Origin: Mycolicibacterium moriokaense
GTDB lineage: Bacteria; Actinomycetota; Actinomycetes; Mycobacteriales; Mycobacteriaceae
Assembly: GCF_010726085.1 (NCBI RefSeq)
Contig: NZ_AP022560.1
Location: 930,001-994,000 of the forward strand
Length of the DNA stretch: 64,000 bases
Reading direction: 5' to 3'
Position 1 is the first letter of the stretch. The number at the start of each line of letters is the position of its first letter. The translations under genes and the position numbers were made by a program. The notes below the pieces were generated by a model. That model was not told where the DNA came from. It did not search any database and worked only from the letters and a program-made list of their open reading frames with translations. Positions 19,921 through 29,732 of the stretch are shown piece after piece.

Positions 19921-20609
19921 TGTGCCGACACCTGGGCTGGCTCGGAAAACCGGTCTCCGTTGCATCGCTGGTGCTGGAGCCACCCAACGGTCTTCTGGTG
20001 CAGTCGTATTCACCGCGTAGGCAGAAGCACGGACTGATGAACGCCGACGGCTGGGGTGTCGGATTCTTCGACGGGCCCATCCCGCGGCGCTGGCGCAGCG
20101 CCGCGCCGTTGTGGGGGGATGCGTCGTTCGCATCGGTGGCGCCCATGCTGCGCAGCGGGTCCATCGTCGCGGCCGTACGGTCGGCAAGCGTCGGGATGCC
20201 GATCGAGGCCACGGCGTCCGCGCCGTTCACCGACGGTCACTGGCTGCTGTCGCACAACGGCCTCGTCGACCGTGCCGTCCTTCCGCTTTCCGCGAAGGCC
20301 GAGTCCACCTGCGACAGTGCGTTGTTGGCGGCGCTGATCTTCGATCGGGGGCTGGATGCGCTCGGCGACACCGTCGTCGAAGTCGCCGCCGCGGATCCGA
20401 ATGCCCGACTGAACATATTGGCCGCCAACAGCTCTCGGCTTCTCGCCACCACGTGGGGCGACACTCTCTCGGCGCTGCGATGCGACGACGGCGTCGTGCT
20501 CGCCAGCGAACCCTACGATGACAACCCCGACTGGCAGGAGATTCCCGATCGACATCTGATCTCCGTCATCGGCCGAGATATCGAGCTGATCCCGCTGAAA
20601 GGTTCATGA
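19920..20609 (+). CDS. egtC: EgtC, gamma-glutamyl amidohydrolase
   Basis: 229 aa. It starts at ATG 19920 within the egtB stop (TGATG), giving MCRHLGWLG with Cys2 as Ntn nucleophile. Class II amidotransferase elements follow: [22 protein letters not shown] and [12 protein letters not shown]. It removes the glutamate from the gamma-glutamylcysteinyl-hercynine sulfoxide made by EgtB. The length is standard. It is translationally coupled on both sides. Confidence 0.95.
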   Translation: MCRHLGWLGKPVSVASLVLEPPNGLLVQSYSPRRQKHGLMNADGWGVGFFDGPIPRRWRSAAPLWGDASFASVAPMLRSGSIVAAVRSASVGMPIEATASAPFTDGHWLLSHNGLVDRAVLPLSAKAESTCDSALLAALIFDRGLDALGDTVVEVAAADPNARLNILAANSSRLLATTWGDTLSALRCDDGVVLASEPYDDNPDWQEIPDRHLISVIGRDIELIPLKGS

Positions 20610-21574
20610 TGACGTTCGCACTGTCGAACTACCTGTCCGCGAACTCGGCGGGCGACGCCCTGCGCCGCGATGTGCGCGAAGGGTTGACGCAGACACCGAA
20701 AACGTTGCCGCCCAAGTGGTTCTATGACTCCGTCGGTAGCGATCTGTTCGATCAGATCACCCGCCTACCCGAGTACTACCCCACCCGCACCGAGGCGCAG
20801 ATTCTGCGGGAGCGGTCGGCCGAGATCGCCGCGGCGTCCGGGGCGGACACCCTCGTCGAGCTCGGCAGTGGCACGTCGGAGAAGACCCGCATGCTGCTCG
20901 ACGCGCTGCGCGACAGCGGATCCCTGCGCCGGTTCATCCCGTTCGACGTCGACGCCTCGGTGCTGCGCGCTGCCGGAGCCGCGATCGAGCAGGAGTATCC
21001 GGGCGTCGAGATCGATGCGGTGTGTGGGGATTTCGAGGAGCATCTCGGCAAGATTCCCCGGGTCGGCCGCCGACTGGTCGCCTTCCTCGGTTCGACGATT
21101 GGCAACCTGACGCCGGAACCGCGCGCCGAGTTCCTGTCGACGCTGGCGGAGACCCTTCAGCCCGGTGACAGCCTGCTGCTGGGCACCGACCTGGTGAAGG
21201 ACGCCGACCGGTTGGTTGCGGCATACGACGACAGCGCGGGCATCACGGCGAAGTTCAACCGCAACGTGCTGGCGGTGGTCAACCGTGAACTGGACGCCGA
21301 TTTCGTACTCGACGCCTTCGACCACGTCGCCAAGTGGAACGCCGACGAGGAGCGCATCGAGATGTGGTTGCGCGCCAACCACGCTCAGCGCGTGCACGTG
21401 AAAGGACTCGGGTTGACCGTCGACTTCGCCGACGGCGAGGAGATGCTCACCGAGGTGTCGTGCAAGTTCCGCCCCGACGGGGTGGCCGCCGAACTGGCCG
21501 ACGCCGGCCTGCGCCGCACCCATTGGTGGACCGACGACGCCGGCGACTTCGGGCTCTCGCTGGCGACGCCATGA
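20606..21574 (+). CDS. egtD: EgtD, histidine N-alpha-trimethyltransferase
   Basis: 322 aa, ATGA overlap with egtC; a second ATG follows immediately, so the first residue may be Met1 or Met2. The SAM site is [19 protein letters not shown], with [11 protein letters not shown] and [17 protein letters not shown] downstream. The N-terminal [20 protein letters not shown] region that forms the histidine pocket is intact. It methylates histidine three times to give hercynine, the first committed step of ergothioneine synthesis. Confidence 0.96.
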   Translation: MMTFALSNYLSANSAGDALRRDVREGLTQTPKTLPPKWFYDSVGSDLFDQITRLPEYYPTRTEAQILRERSAEIAAASGADTLVELGSGTSEKTRMLLDALRDSGSLRRFIPFDVDASVLRAAGAAIEQEYPGVEIDAVCGDFEEHLGKIPRVGRRLVAFLGSTIGNLTPEPRAEFLSTLAETLQPGDSLLLGTDLVKDADRLVAAYDDSAGITAKFNRNVLAVVNRELDADFVLDAFDHVAKWNADEERIEMWLRANHAQRVHVKGLGLTVDFADGEEMLTEVSCKFRPDGVAAELADAGLRRTHWWTDDAGDFGLSLATP

Positions 21575-22701
21575 CGTCAGAACCGGAAAGCCTCGGCGAA
21601 AAGTGGCGCGCGGCCAGGCCTGCCGTCGCCGGGATACATCTCGACAGCGCGGCGTGCTCCCGGCAGAGCTTCGCGGTCATCGATGCCGCGGCGCAGCATG
21701 CCCGCCATGAAGCCGAGGTCGGCGGATATGTCGCGGCCGCGGCCGCCGCGCCGGTGCTCGACGCGGGCCGTGCGGCCATCGCGGCGCTGACCGGTCTCGA
21801 CAGCAGCGGTGTCGTTTTCACCACCGGGGCCAACAACGCGCTTGACCTCCTGCTGTCCAGCTGGCCCGGTGAGCGCACCGTCGCCTGCCTGCCCGGCGAG
21901 TACGGACCCAACCTGGCGATCATGGCGGCCAACGGTTTCGCGGTGCGCACATTGCCTGTGGACGGCGAGGGCCGGCTCGACGTCGATGCCGCTCGCCGCG
22001 CGCTGGCCGAGGATCGGCCCGCGCTGGTGCATCTGACGGCACTGGCCAGTCACCGTGGCATCGCTCAACCGATGGCGGCACTGGCCGACGTCTGCCGTGA
22101 TCTGGACCTGGCACTGGTGATCGACGCGGCGCAGGCGCTTGGCCATCTCGATTGTGCTGTAACACCTTCGGCGATCTACAGCTCGTCGCGCAAGTGGGTG
22201 GCCGGTCCGCGCGGTGTCGGGTTCCTGGCGCTGCGGGACGACCTCTCGCGAACACTGAAACCGCGGCTACCACCCCCGGAGTGGGGGTTGCCGTTGACGG
22301 TGACGGAGCGGCTGGAGCAAGGCGAGGCCAATGTCGCTGCGCGCGTTGGCTATTCGGTTGCGCTCGGCGAGTACCTGGCCGCCGGACCCGCGCGGATCGG
22401 TGAACGGCTGGCCGAGGTGGGCGGGATGACGCGCGAGGCGCTCGCCGACGTCAGGGGATGGCGGGTGGTCGAGGCGGTCGACGAACCGACGGCGATCACC
22501 ACGCTGGAGCCGGTCGACGGCGCCGACCCGCAGCAGGTGCGCGCACAGCTGATCGCCGAGCACGCCATCGTCACCACCTACGCCGAAACGCTGCGGGCAC
22601 CGTTCGAGATGGCGTCGCCGGTGTTGCGGGCGTCGCCGCACGTCGACGTCACGGTCGAGGAGCTCGGCCAGTTCGCCAAGGTGCTGGCCGCGGTGACCTA
22701 G
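21571..22701 (+). CDS. egtE: EgtE, PLP-dependent C-S lyase
   Basis: 376 aa from ATG 21571, ATGA overlap with egtD. Aminotransferase class V fold: [20 protein letters not shown] (PLP phosphate cup), [14 protein letters not shown] (Asp contacting the pyridine N), and Lys208 in [16 protein letters not shown] as the Schiff-base lysine. It cleaves the hercynylcysteine sulfoxide to ergothioneine, pyruvate and ammonia. The gene ends tail to tail with the methyltransferase gene, stops overlapping by four bases. Confidence 0.93.
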   Translation: MTSEPESLGEKWRAARPAVAGIHLDSAACSRQSFAVIDAAAQHARHEAEVGGYVAAAAAAPVLDAGRAAIAALTGLDSSGVVFTTGANNALDLLLSSWPGERTVACLPGEYGPNLAIMAANGFAVRTLPVDGEGRLDVDAARRALAEDRPALVHLTALASHRGIAQPMAALADVCRDLDLALVIDAAQALGHLDCAVTPSAIYSSSRKWVAGPRGVGFLALRDDLSRTLKPRLPPPEWGLPLTVTERLEQGEANVAARVGYSVALGEYLAAGPARIGERLAEVGGMTREALADVRGWRVVEAVDEPTAITTLEPVDGADPQQVRAQLIAEHAIVTTYAETLRAPFEMASPVLRASPHVDVTVEELGQFAKVLAAVT

Positions 22702-23378
22702 CCGTCCTTGTGTGCGGTGAGAAGGAAGCCAGGCATCTTGTCGCGGCCCTTCTCGTCCTGGCCATAGGCCGGCAGCGTGAAGGGTGCGTCGGCGGGTATG
22801 GCCACCGCCATGTTCGCGTGGATGAATGCGGGCCGAATATCGTCGATGGTCCAGTGCTTCGACACCGCTTGGCGCAACTCGTCTTCGGTGACGGTATGCG
22901 GGCCGAACCCCTCCGGGAACGCGCCCTTTTCGAACACCAGGACGTAGAAGACCGCCCCCGGCGCGGCCGCCCGGTGCACCGCACGCAGGTAGGCGTCGCG
23001 GGCTTCGACCGGCAACGAGTGGAACAGGGTGCTGTCGATGATGGTGTTGAACTGTCCGTCGAAACCGGTGAACGACGTGATGTCGTCCTGGACGAACGTG
23101 GCATTGCTCAAACCGCGCTCGTTCGCGGCCTTGGTGGCGGCCGCGACGGCGGTCGGTGACACGTCGATGCCGACGACGGTGTGGCCGGCGGCGGCCAGCG
23201 CCAGCGCCAGCTCGGCGTATCCGCAGCCGGCGTCCAGCACGTCGCTGCGGACCCTGCCGCTCTCGATCACTGCGGCGAGTTCAGGCTGCGGTTCGCCGAT
23301 GTTCCACGGCGGCGGCCCTTCGAAGGGACCGTGTTCCTGGTAGGCGTCGTCCCATTCCATAACCTCTTCAGCTGCCAT
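22698..23378 (-). CDS. Class I SAM-dependent methyltransferase (Rv3699-like)
   Basis: 226 aa. Motif I is [20 protein letters not shown], followed by [14 protein letters not shown] and [14 protein letters not shown], typical of small-molecule methyltransferases of the thiopurine/tellurite type. The N-terminal [19 protein letters not shown] segment with its Trp/Pro-rich part is characteristic of this mycobacterial subgroup. Convergent with egtE, matching the conserved order in M. tuberculosis. Substrate unknown. Confidence 0.85.
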   Translation of the reverse strand: MAAEEVMEWDDAYQEHGPFEGPPPWNIGEPQPELAAVIESGRVRSDVLDAGCGYAELALALAAAGHTVVGIDVSPTAVAAATKAANERGLSNATFVQDDITSFTGFDGQFNTIIDSTLFHSLPVEARDAYLRAVHRAAAPGAVFYVLVFEKGAFPEGFGPHTVTEDELRQAVSKHWTIDDIRPAFIHANMAVAIPADAPFTLPAYGQDEKGRDKMPGFLLTAHKDG

Positions 23379-23424
23379 GACCCCAACCTACGCCGGGTTC
23401 CTGGGAACGACGAAAGAGGCTGCT

Positions 23425-23862
23425 CTACGCGGACTTTCGCACCAGCAGCATCGCGCTGTAGGTGGTGAGCGCAGGTCGGTCGTCGGGTGTCTGCGGATAC
23501 GGGTCAAGCGATTTCAACTCGACGATGTAGTCGCCCACCTGCACCGCCTGCTTGTTCTGGCCGGGCGCCGGGTTCGTGTTGAACTCGATGGTCGTCGGCA
23601 CCCGCTGCCCCTGCTCAACTTCGACGGAGATGCGCGCCTGGCCGGTCCAGAAGCACTCGACCTGCGTGGGGCAGCGGGAATCCTCCAGCACGTCGGTGAA
23701 GCGCAGCCGCAGGTCGGCACCCTGAATCATGGCCTCCTGGCCACCGTGCAGCACGAATTCCTGATCGAGGCCGGCCTCGATGGGGCCTGCCTGCGCCGGG
23801 CGGCTGTCACAGCCCGCGAGGGCCAGCACCAGCGCCGCGACGGCGATCCAGAGTTTGGTCAC
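23425..23862 (-). CDS. Small lipoprotein of unknown function
   Basis: 145 aa from a GTG at 23862 that overlaps the stop of the upstream ligase-like gene by four bases. The N-terminus KLWIAVAALVLALAGCDSR has a lipobox (LALAGC) with Cys18 as the lipidated residue. The mature part is beta-rich and contains a close Cys pair (SRCPTQVECFWTG). It probably sits on the outer face of the membrane. Coupling to the glutamate-cysteine-ligase-like gene suggests a functional link, but none is known. Confidence 0.78.
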   Translation of the reverse strand: MTKLWIAVAALVLALAGCDSRPAQAGPIEAGLDQEFVLHGGQEAMIQGADLRLRFTDVLEDSRCPTQVECFWTGQARISVEVEQGQRVPTTIEFNTNPAPGQNKQAVQVGDYIVELKSLDPYPQTPDDRPALTTYSAMLLVRKSA

Positions 23863-25346
23863 GGCCCGTCCCAGGTGTGTACGGGCTCGTTGCTGTGCAT
23901 GCGTTCACAGTAGATTCGCAGCATCTCGGCCAGGGCGTTCGGTCGGGACAGCCCGCGGTTTTGTAGCGCGTCCACGGTGGCGATCTGCCACGATGAGCCG
24001 TTGCGGCCGGTCTTCGCGCGACCCTCGATCACGCCGAGGTAGCGGTCGCGGACCTCACCTGCGACCTCCCACCGCCGCAGCCCCTCGTCGGCCATCGGCA
24101 GCAACTGCCGCAACACCAACTCGTCCGGCGTCACCTCACCCAGACCTGGCCAGTACAGCCGCGCGTTCATTCCGTGCTGCGCGGATTCGGTGAAGTTATG
24201 TTGTGCCGCAGCGAAACTCATCTTCGTCCACAGCGGCCGGTCATCCTCGGCCAGCGTCCGCAGCACGCCGTAGTAGAACGCGGCGTTGGCCATCATGTCG
24301 ACCACGGTCGGCCCCGCGGGCAGCACTCGGTTCTCCACACGCAGGTGGGGACGGAGCACCCCGTCCTGCTCGACGATGTCGTAGACCGGGCGATTCCACC
24401 GGTAGATGGTGCCGTTGTGCAGCCGTAGCTCGGAAAGCCGCGGCGTGCGGCCCTCGGCGAGTTCGCGAGCCGGGTCCTCGTCGGACAATTCGGGCAGCAG
24501 CGACGGGAAATAGCGGACGTTCTCCTCGAACAGGTCGAAGATCGACGTGATCCACCGCTCGCCGAACCAGACCCGGGGGCGCACGCCCTGTGTCTTGAGC
24601 TCGTCGGGACGGGTGTCGGTGGCCTGGGCGAAGAGTTCGATGCGGGTCTCCGCCCACAGCTGGTGCCCGTAGAAGTAGGGCGAATTGGCGCCGAGTGCCA
24701 GCTGCGGCCCGGCGAGCACCTGGGCGGCGTTCCAGTTGTGCGCGAAGTCGGCGGGGGACACCTGCAGGTGCAGTTGCATGCTGGTACATGCGGACTCCGG
24801 CGCGATCGACTCGGTTTGCAGGCTCAGCCGTTCGGGTCCGCTGATGTCGATCAGGATGTCCTCGCCGCGCGCGGTGAAGATCGAATCGTTGAGCGCCTTA
24901 TAGCGCGCCGACTCGCTCATCCAGCGGCCCGAAAGGTGCTCGGGCATCAGCGTCGGCAGGATGCCGATCATCACGATGTGCGCGTCGTGTTCGTTGGCCT
25001 TGGCCTCGGCCGCGTTGAGACTGGCCCGCACGTCGGACTCGAGTTCGAGCGCCGCGCGACCGGGCAGCCGGCGGGGTGGGACGTTGAATTCGATGTTGTA
25101 GGCACCCAACTCGGTCTGGTATGCCGGATCGGCGATCGCCTGCAGGACTTCGGAATTGGTCATGGCGGGTTGATAGTCGGAGTCGACGAGATTGCACTCG
25201 ATCTCCATCCCGGTCAGCGGCCGCTCGAACTCGAAACTGGACTCCTTCAGCATGGTTTCGAAGATGTCGAGACACTGCTGAACCTTGCGCCGATACTCGC
25301 GGCGGTGCGCGCGGGAGTACTCGGTGTCCTGCACTTCTTCGCCCAC
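23859..25346 (-). CDS. Glutamate-cysteine-ligase-like protein (GCS2 family, Rv3698-like)
   Basis: 495 aa. Conserved blocks of the carboxylate-amine ligase superfamily are present: PLTGMEIECNLVD (acidic metal motif), GAYNIEFNVPPRRL, TSMQLHLQVSPADFAHNWN and PHLRVENRVLPAGPTVVDM. It is not EgtA, which is encoded at 17333. Family members ligate glutamate to small amines or thiols; the actual substrate of this mycobacterial branch is not established to my knowledge. The downstream lipoprotein gene overlaps it; the methyltransferase at 25356 lies 9 bases upstream on the same strand. Confidence 0.8.
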   Translation of the reverse strand: MGEEVQDTEYSRAHRREYRRKVQQCLDIFETMLKESSFEFERPLTGMEIECNLVDSDYQPAMTNSEVLQAIADPAYQTELGAYNIEFNVPPRRLPGRAALELESDVRASLNAAEAKANEHDAHIVMIGILPTLMPEHLSGRWMSESARYKALNDSIFTARGEDILIDISGPERLSLQTESIAPESACTSMQLHLQVSPADFAHNWNAAQVLAGPQLALGANSPYFYGHQLWAETRIELFAQATDTRPDELKTQGVRPRVWFGERWITSIFDLFEENVRYFPSLLPELSDEDPARELAEGRTPRLSELRLHNGTIYRWNRPVYDIVEQDGVLRPHLRVENRVLPAGPTVVDMMANAAFYYGVLRTLAEDDRPLWTKMSFAAAQHNFTESAQHGMNARLYWPGLGEVTPDELVLRQLLPMADEGLRRWEVAGEVRDRYLGVIEGRAKTGRNGSSWQIATVDALQNRGLSRPNALAEMLRIYCERMHSNEPVHTWDGP

Positions 25347-25355
25347 GACCGAAGC

Positions 25356-26117
25356 CTATCGACGGGTGGCCACCACGATCTGCGGATTCAGCAGTCCGCC
25401 GCGCAACTGCACCTCGATCGTCGGATCGGCGTGTTCGGCCAGTGCCCGCAGCGCTGACGGACTGTAGGCGCGCAGCGAGCTGATGACCCCGTCGTGCAGG
25501 AACGGAACGAACGGGGCGAACGGCAGCATCGTCGCGAGTCGGACGAGATGCAGGGGCGCAGGCGGTCTGGGCAGATCGAGGATCACCAGCTTGTCGGCCG
25601 CGCGTGTGCCCTCCGCGAACACCCGCGCTGCCGTGGCCGGCGGCAGATGGTGAAACGACAGCACGAAGACGGCCAGATCGAAGTGCCGGTCGGGCGCGTC
25701 GATGGCGACGGCGTCCATCTGTCGCACGGTGGCGCGCGGGTCCTCACCCAGATCGCTCGCGGCCATCGCCGCCACCGATGACGCGTCGATGTCGGTCACG
25801 GTGAGCTCGGCGGTGGGGTGCCACTCCAGCAGTTTTCGGGACAGGCTGCCGTGTCCGGCGCCCAACTCGAGGATCCTGGGGTCTGCGACGTCGGCGACCT
25901 CGTCCATCACGATCTTGGCGAACCGGTCGGTGTTGCCGAAGAACTCGCCGGTCCACTCCAGCGTCCGGATCACGCTGCGTTTGACGTCGTCGGCCACGTC
26001 GTCGCGGTCGAGATATTCCAGCCGGTCGGTCTCGAGCAGCCGGTCCAGGCACGACGCGTCGGGCCCGCCGCGGGGCATGCGGTCAATGTCGACTGCTTCA
26101 CGAGCCACGTGGACCAT
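25356..26117 (-). CDS. Class I SAM-dependent methyltransferase
   Basis: 253 aa starting [18 protein letters not shown] at 26117; the frame reaches 26207 but would then overlap the divergent glpK start. The SAM motif is [20 protein letters not shown], with [13 protein letters not shown] and [15 protein letters not shown] following. The C-terminal part has a hydrophobic stretch ([20 protein letters not shown]), which may contact membrane lipid. It is the first gene of a three-gene minus-strand unit with the ligase-like protein and the lipoprotein. Substrate unknown. Confidence 0.82.
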   Translation of the reverse strand: MVHVAREAVDIDRMPRGGPDASCLDRLLETDRLEYLDRDDVADDVKRSVIRTLEWTGEFFGNTDRFAKIVMDEVADVADPRILELGAGHGSLSRKLLEWHPTAELTVTDIDASSVAAMAASDLGEDPRATVRQMDAVAIDAPDRHFDLAVFVLSFHHLPPATAARVFAEGTRAADKLVILDLPRPPAPLHLVRLATMLPFAPFVPFLHDGVISSLRAYSPSALRALAEHADPTIEVQLRGGLLNPQIVVATRR

Positions 26118-26154
26118 GATGGACGATTGCAGGGCCGTCCGGAGGGAGCACGAG

Positions 26155-27672
26155 TTGGCTGACTTTGTCGCCGCCATCGACCAGGGCACCACCAGCACCA
26201 GGTGCATGATCTTCGACCACGACGGCGCCGAGGTCGGGCGTCACCAGCTCGAACACGAACAGATCCTGCCCAGGGCCGGCTGGGTCGAGCACAACCCCGT
26301 CGAGATCGCCGAACGCACCGCGTCGGTCATCCAGTCGGCGCTGAACAACACGAAGCTGTCGGCCACCGATCTGGCGGCGCTGGGCATCACCAACCAGCGG
26401 GAGACGTCGCTGGTGTGGAACCGCAAGACCGGACGGCCGTACTACAACGCGATCGTGTGGCAGGACACCCGCACCGACCGCATCGCCTCGGCGCTCGACC
26501 GCGACGGCCGCGGCGACGTGATCCGGCGCAAGGCCGGGCTGCCGCCAGCGACCTACTTCTCCGGCGGCAAGCTGCAGTGGATTCTGGAGAACGTCGACGG
26601 AGTGCGCGCCGACGCGGAAAAGGGCGACGCGATCTTCGGCACCGCGGACACCTGGGTGCTGTGGAACCTCACCGGCGGTAGTCGTGGCGGTGTGCACGCC
26701 ATCGATGTGACCAACGCCAGCCGCACGATGCTGATGAATCTCGAGACGCTGGACTGGGACGACGAGCTGTTGTCGTTCTTCGACATTCCGCACCAAATGC
26801 TCCCGGAGATCAAGCCGTCGTCACACGTCGAGTCCTTCGGTGTGACGCGTGACGACGGCCCGGTCGGGGGCCAGGTGCCGATCACGGGAATCCTCGGCGA
26901 CCAGCAGGCCGCGATGGTGGGGCAGGTCTGCCTCGACGCGGGCGAGGCAAAGAACACCTACGGGACAGGCAATTTCCTGCTACTCAACACCGGCGAGAAG
27001 ATCGTCCGCTCGGAGAACGGACTGCTCACGACGGTGTGCTATCAGTTCGGAGACGCGAAACCCGTTTACGCCCTTGAGGGTTCGATCGCAGTGACCGGTT
27101 CGGCCGTCCAGTGGCTGCGCGACCAGCTCGGCATCATCAGCGGTGCGTCGGAGAGCGAGTCGCTGGCGCGGCAGGTGGAGGACAACGGTGGCGTCTACTT
27201 CGTCCCCGCGTTCTCGGGACTCTTTGCGCCGTACTGGCGTTCGGATGCGCGGGGCGCGATCGTCGGGCTGTCGCGGTTCAATACGAACGCGCATCTGGCA
27301 CGGGCGACGCTCGAGGCGATCTGCTACCAGAGCCGCGACGTCGTCGACGCGATGGAGGCGGACTCCGGTGTGCACATGGAGGTGCTCAAGGTCGACGGGG
27401 GCATTACCGCCAACGATCTGTGCATGCAGATCCAGGCCGACGTGCTGGGTGTCGACGTGGTCAAGCCCGTCGTCGCGGAGACGACCGCGCTTGGCGCCGC
27501 GTATGCCGCCGGTCTCGCGGTCGGATTCTGGGAGAACCCGGACGACCTGCGGGCCAACTGGCAGGAGGACAAGCGCTGGACTCCGGCATGGACGGACGAA
27601 CAGCGCGCCGCCGGATACGCCGGTTGGCAGAAGGCGGTGCAGCGCACACTCGACTGGGTCGACGTTTCCTAG
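26155..27672 (+). CDS. glpK: Glycerol kinase
   Basis: 505 aa from a TTG at 26155 ([18 protein letters not shown]), with GGAGGG 8-13 bases upstream; the long in-frame upstream part is shadow of the divergent methyltransferase. FGGY-kinase features are IDQGTTSTR (phosphate 1), [43 protein letters not shown] region and [17 protein letters not shown]. It phosphorylates glycerol to glycerol-3-phosphate. No uptake facilitator or dehydrogenase is adjacent, as is usual at this mycobacterial locus. A bidirectional hairpin follows. Confidence 0.95.
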   Translation: MADFVAAIDQGTTSTRCMIFDHDGAEVGRHQLEHEQILPRAGWVEHNPVEIAERTASVIQSALNNTKLSATDLAALGITNQRETSLVWNRKTGRPYYNAIVWQDTRTDRIASALDRDGRGDVIRRKAGLPPATYFSGGKLQWILENVDGVRADAEKGDAIFGTADTWVLWNLTGGSRGGVHAIDVTNASRTMLMNLETLDWDDELLSFFDIPHQMLPEIKPSSHVESFGVTRDDGPVGGQVPITGILGDQQAAMVGQVCLDAGEAKNTYGTGNFLLLNTGEKIVRSENGLLTTVCYQFGDAKPVYALEGSIAVTGSAVQWLRDQLGIISGASESESLARQVEDNGGVYFVPAFSGLFAPYWRSDARGAIVGLSRFNTNAHLARATLEAICYQSRDVVDAMEADSGVHMEVLKVDGGITANDLCMQIQADVLGVDVVKPVVAETTALGAAYAAGLAVGFWENPDDLRANWQEDKRWTPAWTDEQRAAGYAGWQKAVQRTLDWVDVS

Positions 27673-27673
27673 C

Positions 27674-27722
27674 GATTTGTGTGCGTTTAGGCGCGCTGAG
27701 CGCTCGCGAATGCACACAAATC
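27674..27722. terminator. Hairpin between convergent glpK and aldo/keto reductase genes
   Basis: Arms GATTTGTGTGC (27674-27684) and GCACACAAATC (27712-27722) are perfect; pairing continues inward with G-T wobbles to about 15 bp. It begins two bases after the glpK stop and overlaps the stop of the reverse-strand gene, so it can serve both. Similar GTGTGC hairpins are, from memory, a recurrent intergenic element in mycobacteria. Confidence 0.7.
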
Positions 27723-28581
27723 ACAATGAAACGGTGATATCGCGCACCGCGGTGTTCTCCTCGAGATGGGCCACCGAAGACGTGCCTGGGATCAGCAACA
27801 CGTTGGGTGCGACGGACAGCGTCCATGCGAGCGCGATCTGGGCCGGCGTGCGGCCCAGCTTCTCCGCCTCACGCTTGACGTCGGGATGGCCGAGCACCGG
27901 GTTGTCGGCGGTGAACGCCGAGCCGAGCGGAAAGAACGGCACGAACGCGATACCGTGCTCGACGCAGGCGTCCAGCACCGGCTGCGACGCCCGGTCGACG
28001 AGGTTATACGCGTTCTGGACGCAGACGATGTCGGTGCGGTCCAACGCGATTCGCAGATGTTCGAGCGTGATGCTGCTCAGCCCGATGCCGCCGATCAGCC
28101 CTTCATCGCGGGCCTTGATCATCGCGGTGAGCTGACGGTCGAACAGTTCACGGTTCACCGGGCCCGGATGGCTTTGATCGCCGTCCTCGTCGTGTATGCG
28201 GAGATTCACCGCGGCGAGGCGGTCGATCTCTAGCGTCGCGAGGTTCTCTTCGATCCCTGCGCGCAGTTCGTCGGGCTGCTGCGCGGGCAGCCACTCGCCG
28301 GCGGGGCCGCGCTTGGCGCCGACCTTGCTCACCAACGCCAAGTCGGCCGGGTACGGGTGCAGCGCTTCGCGAATCAGCTCATTGGCGACATTCGGTCCGT
28401 AGAACTGCGAGGTGTCGATGTGGTTGATGCCCAGCTCGATTGCGCGCCGCAACACCGCGATCGCCTGGTCGTGATCACGCGGCGGGCCGAAGACACCCGG
28501 CCCGGGGAGTTGCATGGCGCCGAAGCCGACGCGGCCGACATTGAACGAGCCCAGCGGGAAGGTTTGCACAGATTCAGCCAT
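27721..28581 (-). CDS. Aldo/keto reductase
   Basis: 286 aa, TIM-barrel AKR. The catalytic tetrad is visible: Asp and Tyr in NHIDTSQFYGPN, Lys in LALVSKVGAKR, His in VNLRIHDEDG. The NADPH site shows VPFFPLGSAF and LLIPGTSSVAHLEEN. Such enzymes reduce small carbonyls with NADPH. The gene stands alone, convergent with glpK, with its own start 45 bases from the PadR gene stop. Substrate unknown. Confidence 0.88.
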   Translation of the reverse strand: MAESVQTFPLGSFNVGRVGFGAMQLPGPGVFGPPRDHDQAIAVLRRAIELGINHIDTSQFYGPNVANELIREALHPYPADLALVSKVGAKRGPAGEWLPAQQPDELRAGIEENLATLEIDRLAAVNLRIHDEDGDQSHPGPVNRELFDRQLTAMIKARDEGLIGGIGLSSITLEHLRIALDRTDIVCVQNAYNLVDRASQPVLDACVEHGIAFVPFFPLGSAFTADNPVLGHPDVKREAEKLGRTPAQIALAWTLSVAPNVLLIPGTSSVAHLEENTAVRDITVSL

Positions 28582-28626
28582 ACCTGTCCGTACGCGCTTC
28601 CCGCCGGGCTTATTCCGGATTGCCGG

Positions 28627-29340
28627 CTATTCGGCCTCTCCGAGGATGTGGTAGATCTCGCGGCGGGCGTTGTTGACGATGTCGACGATGCGCTGCTGTT
28701 GCTCAGCGGATGCGGCGTGCGCGGACTGCGCGACGGCGCCCATCAGCTGGCCGACGGCACTGCGCAGGCTGATGGCACCGGGATCGGCGCCCTCGGTGAT
28801 CTCGTCCCACGGAGCCGTCTCGATCTTCTCGGCGGCAGCGCGGCCGTCCTCGGTGAGCTCGAAGAGCTTCTTGCTGCCCTCGGTTTCGGTGGAGACGAGC
28901 AGACCCTCGTCGACCAGCAGTTGCAGCGTCGGGTACACCGAGCCGGGGCTGGGCTTCCACAGCTGCTGACTGCGCTCGTTGATCTCCTGGATCATCTCGT
29001 AGCCGTGCATCGGTCGCTCGGTGAGCAGCTTGAGGATCGCGGCGCGCACGTCGCCGCGTCTGCCGCGCCCGCCGCCACGGGGTCCGCCGCGTCGGCCGCC
29101 ACGGGCGAAGCCGGGGCCGAACCCGAGACCGCCGGGTCCGAAACCGCCGGGTCCGAACCCGCCGAAACCGGGACCGAAGCCACCCGCGTCGCCGCGATGC
29201 TCGCGGATGTGGTCACGGAACTCGCGACGAGCTTGGCGCCGCTGTTCGTGCAGCGCACGGCGGTTTTGGGGGCCGAATCCGACTCCGAAGCCGAAGCCCT
29301 GGAACGGTCCGCCGGGTGGGGGTGTGAATGGGGTGTCCAT
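28627..29340 (-). CDS. PadR-family transcriptional regulator with Gly/Phe-rich N-terminus
   Basis: 237 aa. The winged helix lies around residues 100-175 (RAAILKLLTERPMHGYEMIQ, SPGSVYPTLQLLVDEGLL, KLFELTEDG), followed by a dimerisation helix to the C-terminus. The first 95 residues are low complexity, Gly/Phe/Arg-rich, with GFGPGGFGPGG-like repeats. Two ATGs compete: 29346 and 29340. AAGGAC is correctly spaced only for 29340, which I chose. An inverted repeat 38 bases upstream is a likely self-operator. PadR proteins usually repress efflux or detoxification genes in response to small ligands. Confidence 0.85.
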   Translation of the reverse strand: MDTPFTPPPGGPFQGFGFGVGFGPQNRRALHEQRRQARREFRDHIREHRGDAGGFGPGFGGFGPGGFGPGGLGFGPGFARGGRRGGPRGGGRGRRGDVRAAILKLLTERPMHGYEMIQEINERSQQLWKPSPGSVYPTLQLLVDEGLLVSTETEGSKKLFELTEDGRAAAEKIETAPWDEITEGADPGAISLRSAVGQLMGAVAQSAHAASAEQQQRIVDIVNNARREIYHILGEAE

Positions 29341-29377
29341 GGTCATGTCCTTGTTCTTAAGAAAGCACGATCTGCGC

Positions 29378-29404
29378 TTCCGATACGTTGACGATATATC
29401 GGAA
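29378..29404. promoter_or_regulatory. Likely PadR operator: TTCCGATA-N11-TATCGGAA
   Basis: Perfect 8-bp inverted repeat with an 11-base spacer, 27 bp overall, containing the palindrome CGATATATCG at 29392-29401. It lies between the small gene ending at 29429 and the PadR start at 29340. It is AT-rich in a GC-rich genome, as is common for PadR and promoter sites. Confidence 0.6.
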
Positions 29405-29428
29405 ACTATCGCGATGCAACGTCGAATT

Positions 29429-29620
29429 TCAGTGGGCGACGGTGACGTCGACGGATAGGTAGTCGCCGAGGGCGCGCGCCGCAGGCCAGTCGCCGGCGTG
29501 GACGGCCTTCTCGAGATCGTCGGGCAGCGGGCTGTTGGCACCGAGGTCGGCGAGCCAGGCGGCGACCGTCAGCCCGCCGCGCAGGCGATGGGAGATGCGG
29601 TAGATGGTCGGACGTCGCAT
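29429..29620 (-). CDS. Small protein of unknown function upstream of padR
   Basis: 63 aa (MRRPTIYRISHRLRGGLTVA at the start, VTVAH at the end). Nearly every codon ends in G or C, the normal pattern for true genes here and unlike chance frames, so I regard it as coding. The sequence is a compact, mostly helical domain with a hydrophobic core (AAWLADLGAN, DWPAARALGDYL) and no Cys. It is on the PadR strand about 88 bases upstream and may be co-regulated through the operator between them. No family recognised. Confidence 0.55.
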   Translation of the reverse strand: MRRPTIYRISHRLRGGLTVAAWLADLGANSPLPDDLEKAVHAGDWPAARALGDYLSVDVTVAH

Positions 29621-29732
29621 ACCCGTGATTCGGAGCCGACCGGCCCGTGGATGGGTCCTGGCGCTGGTGTGGGGGTCATGGCGGCGGCCCTGATGCTCGT
29701 CGGGTTCCAGACCCGTTGCGACCTTTGGGTTC

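Noticed and set aside
25347..26155. A VapBC toxin-antitoxin pair expected from the M. tuberculosis order upstream of glpK
   Set aside because: Only a methyltransferase gene lies between the ligase-like gene and glpK; no small PIN-domain or antitoxin frame is present.
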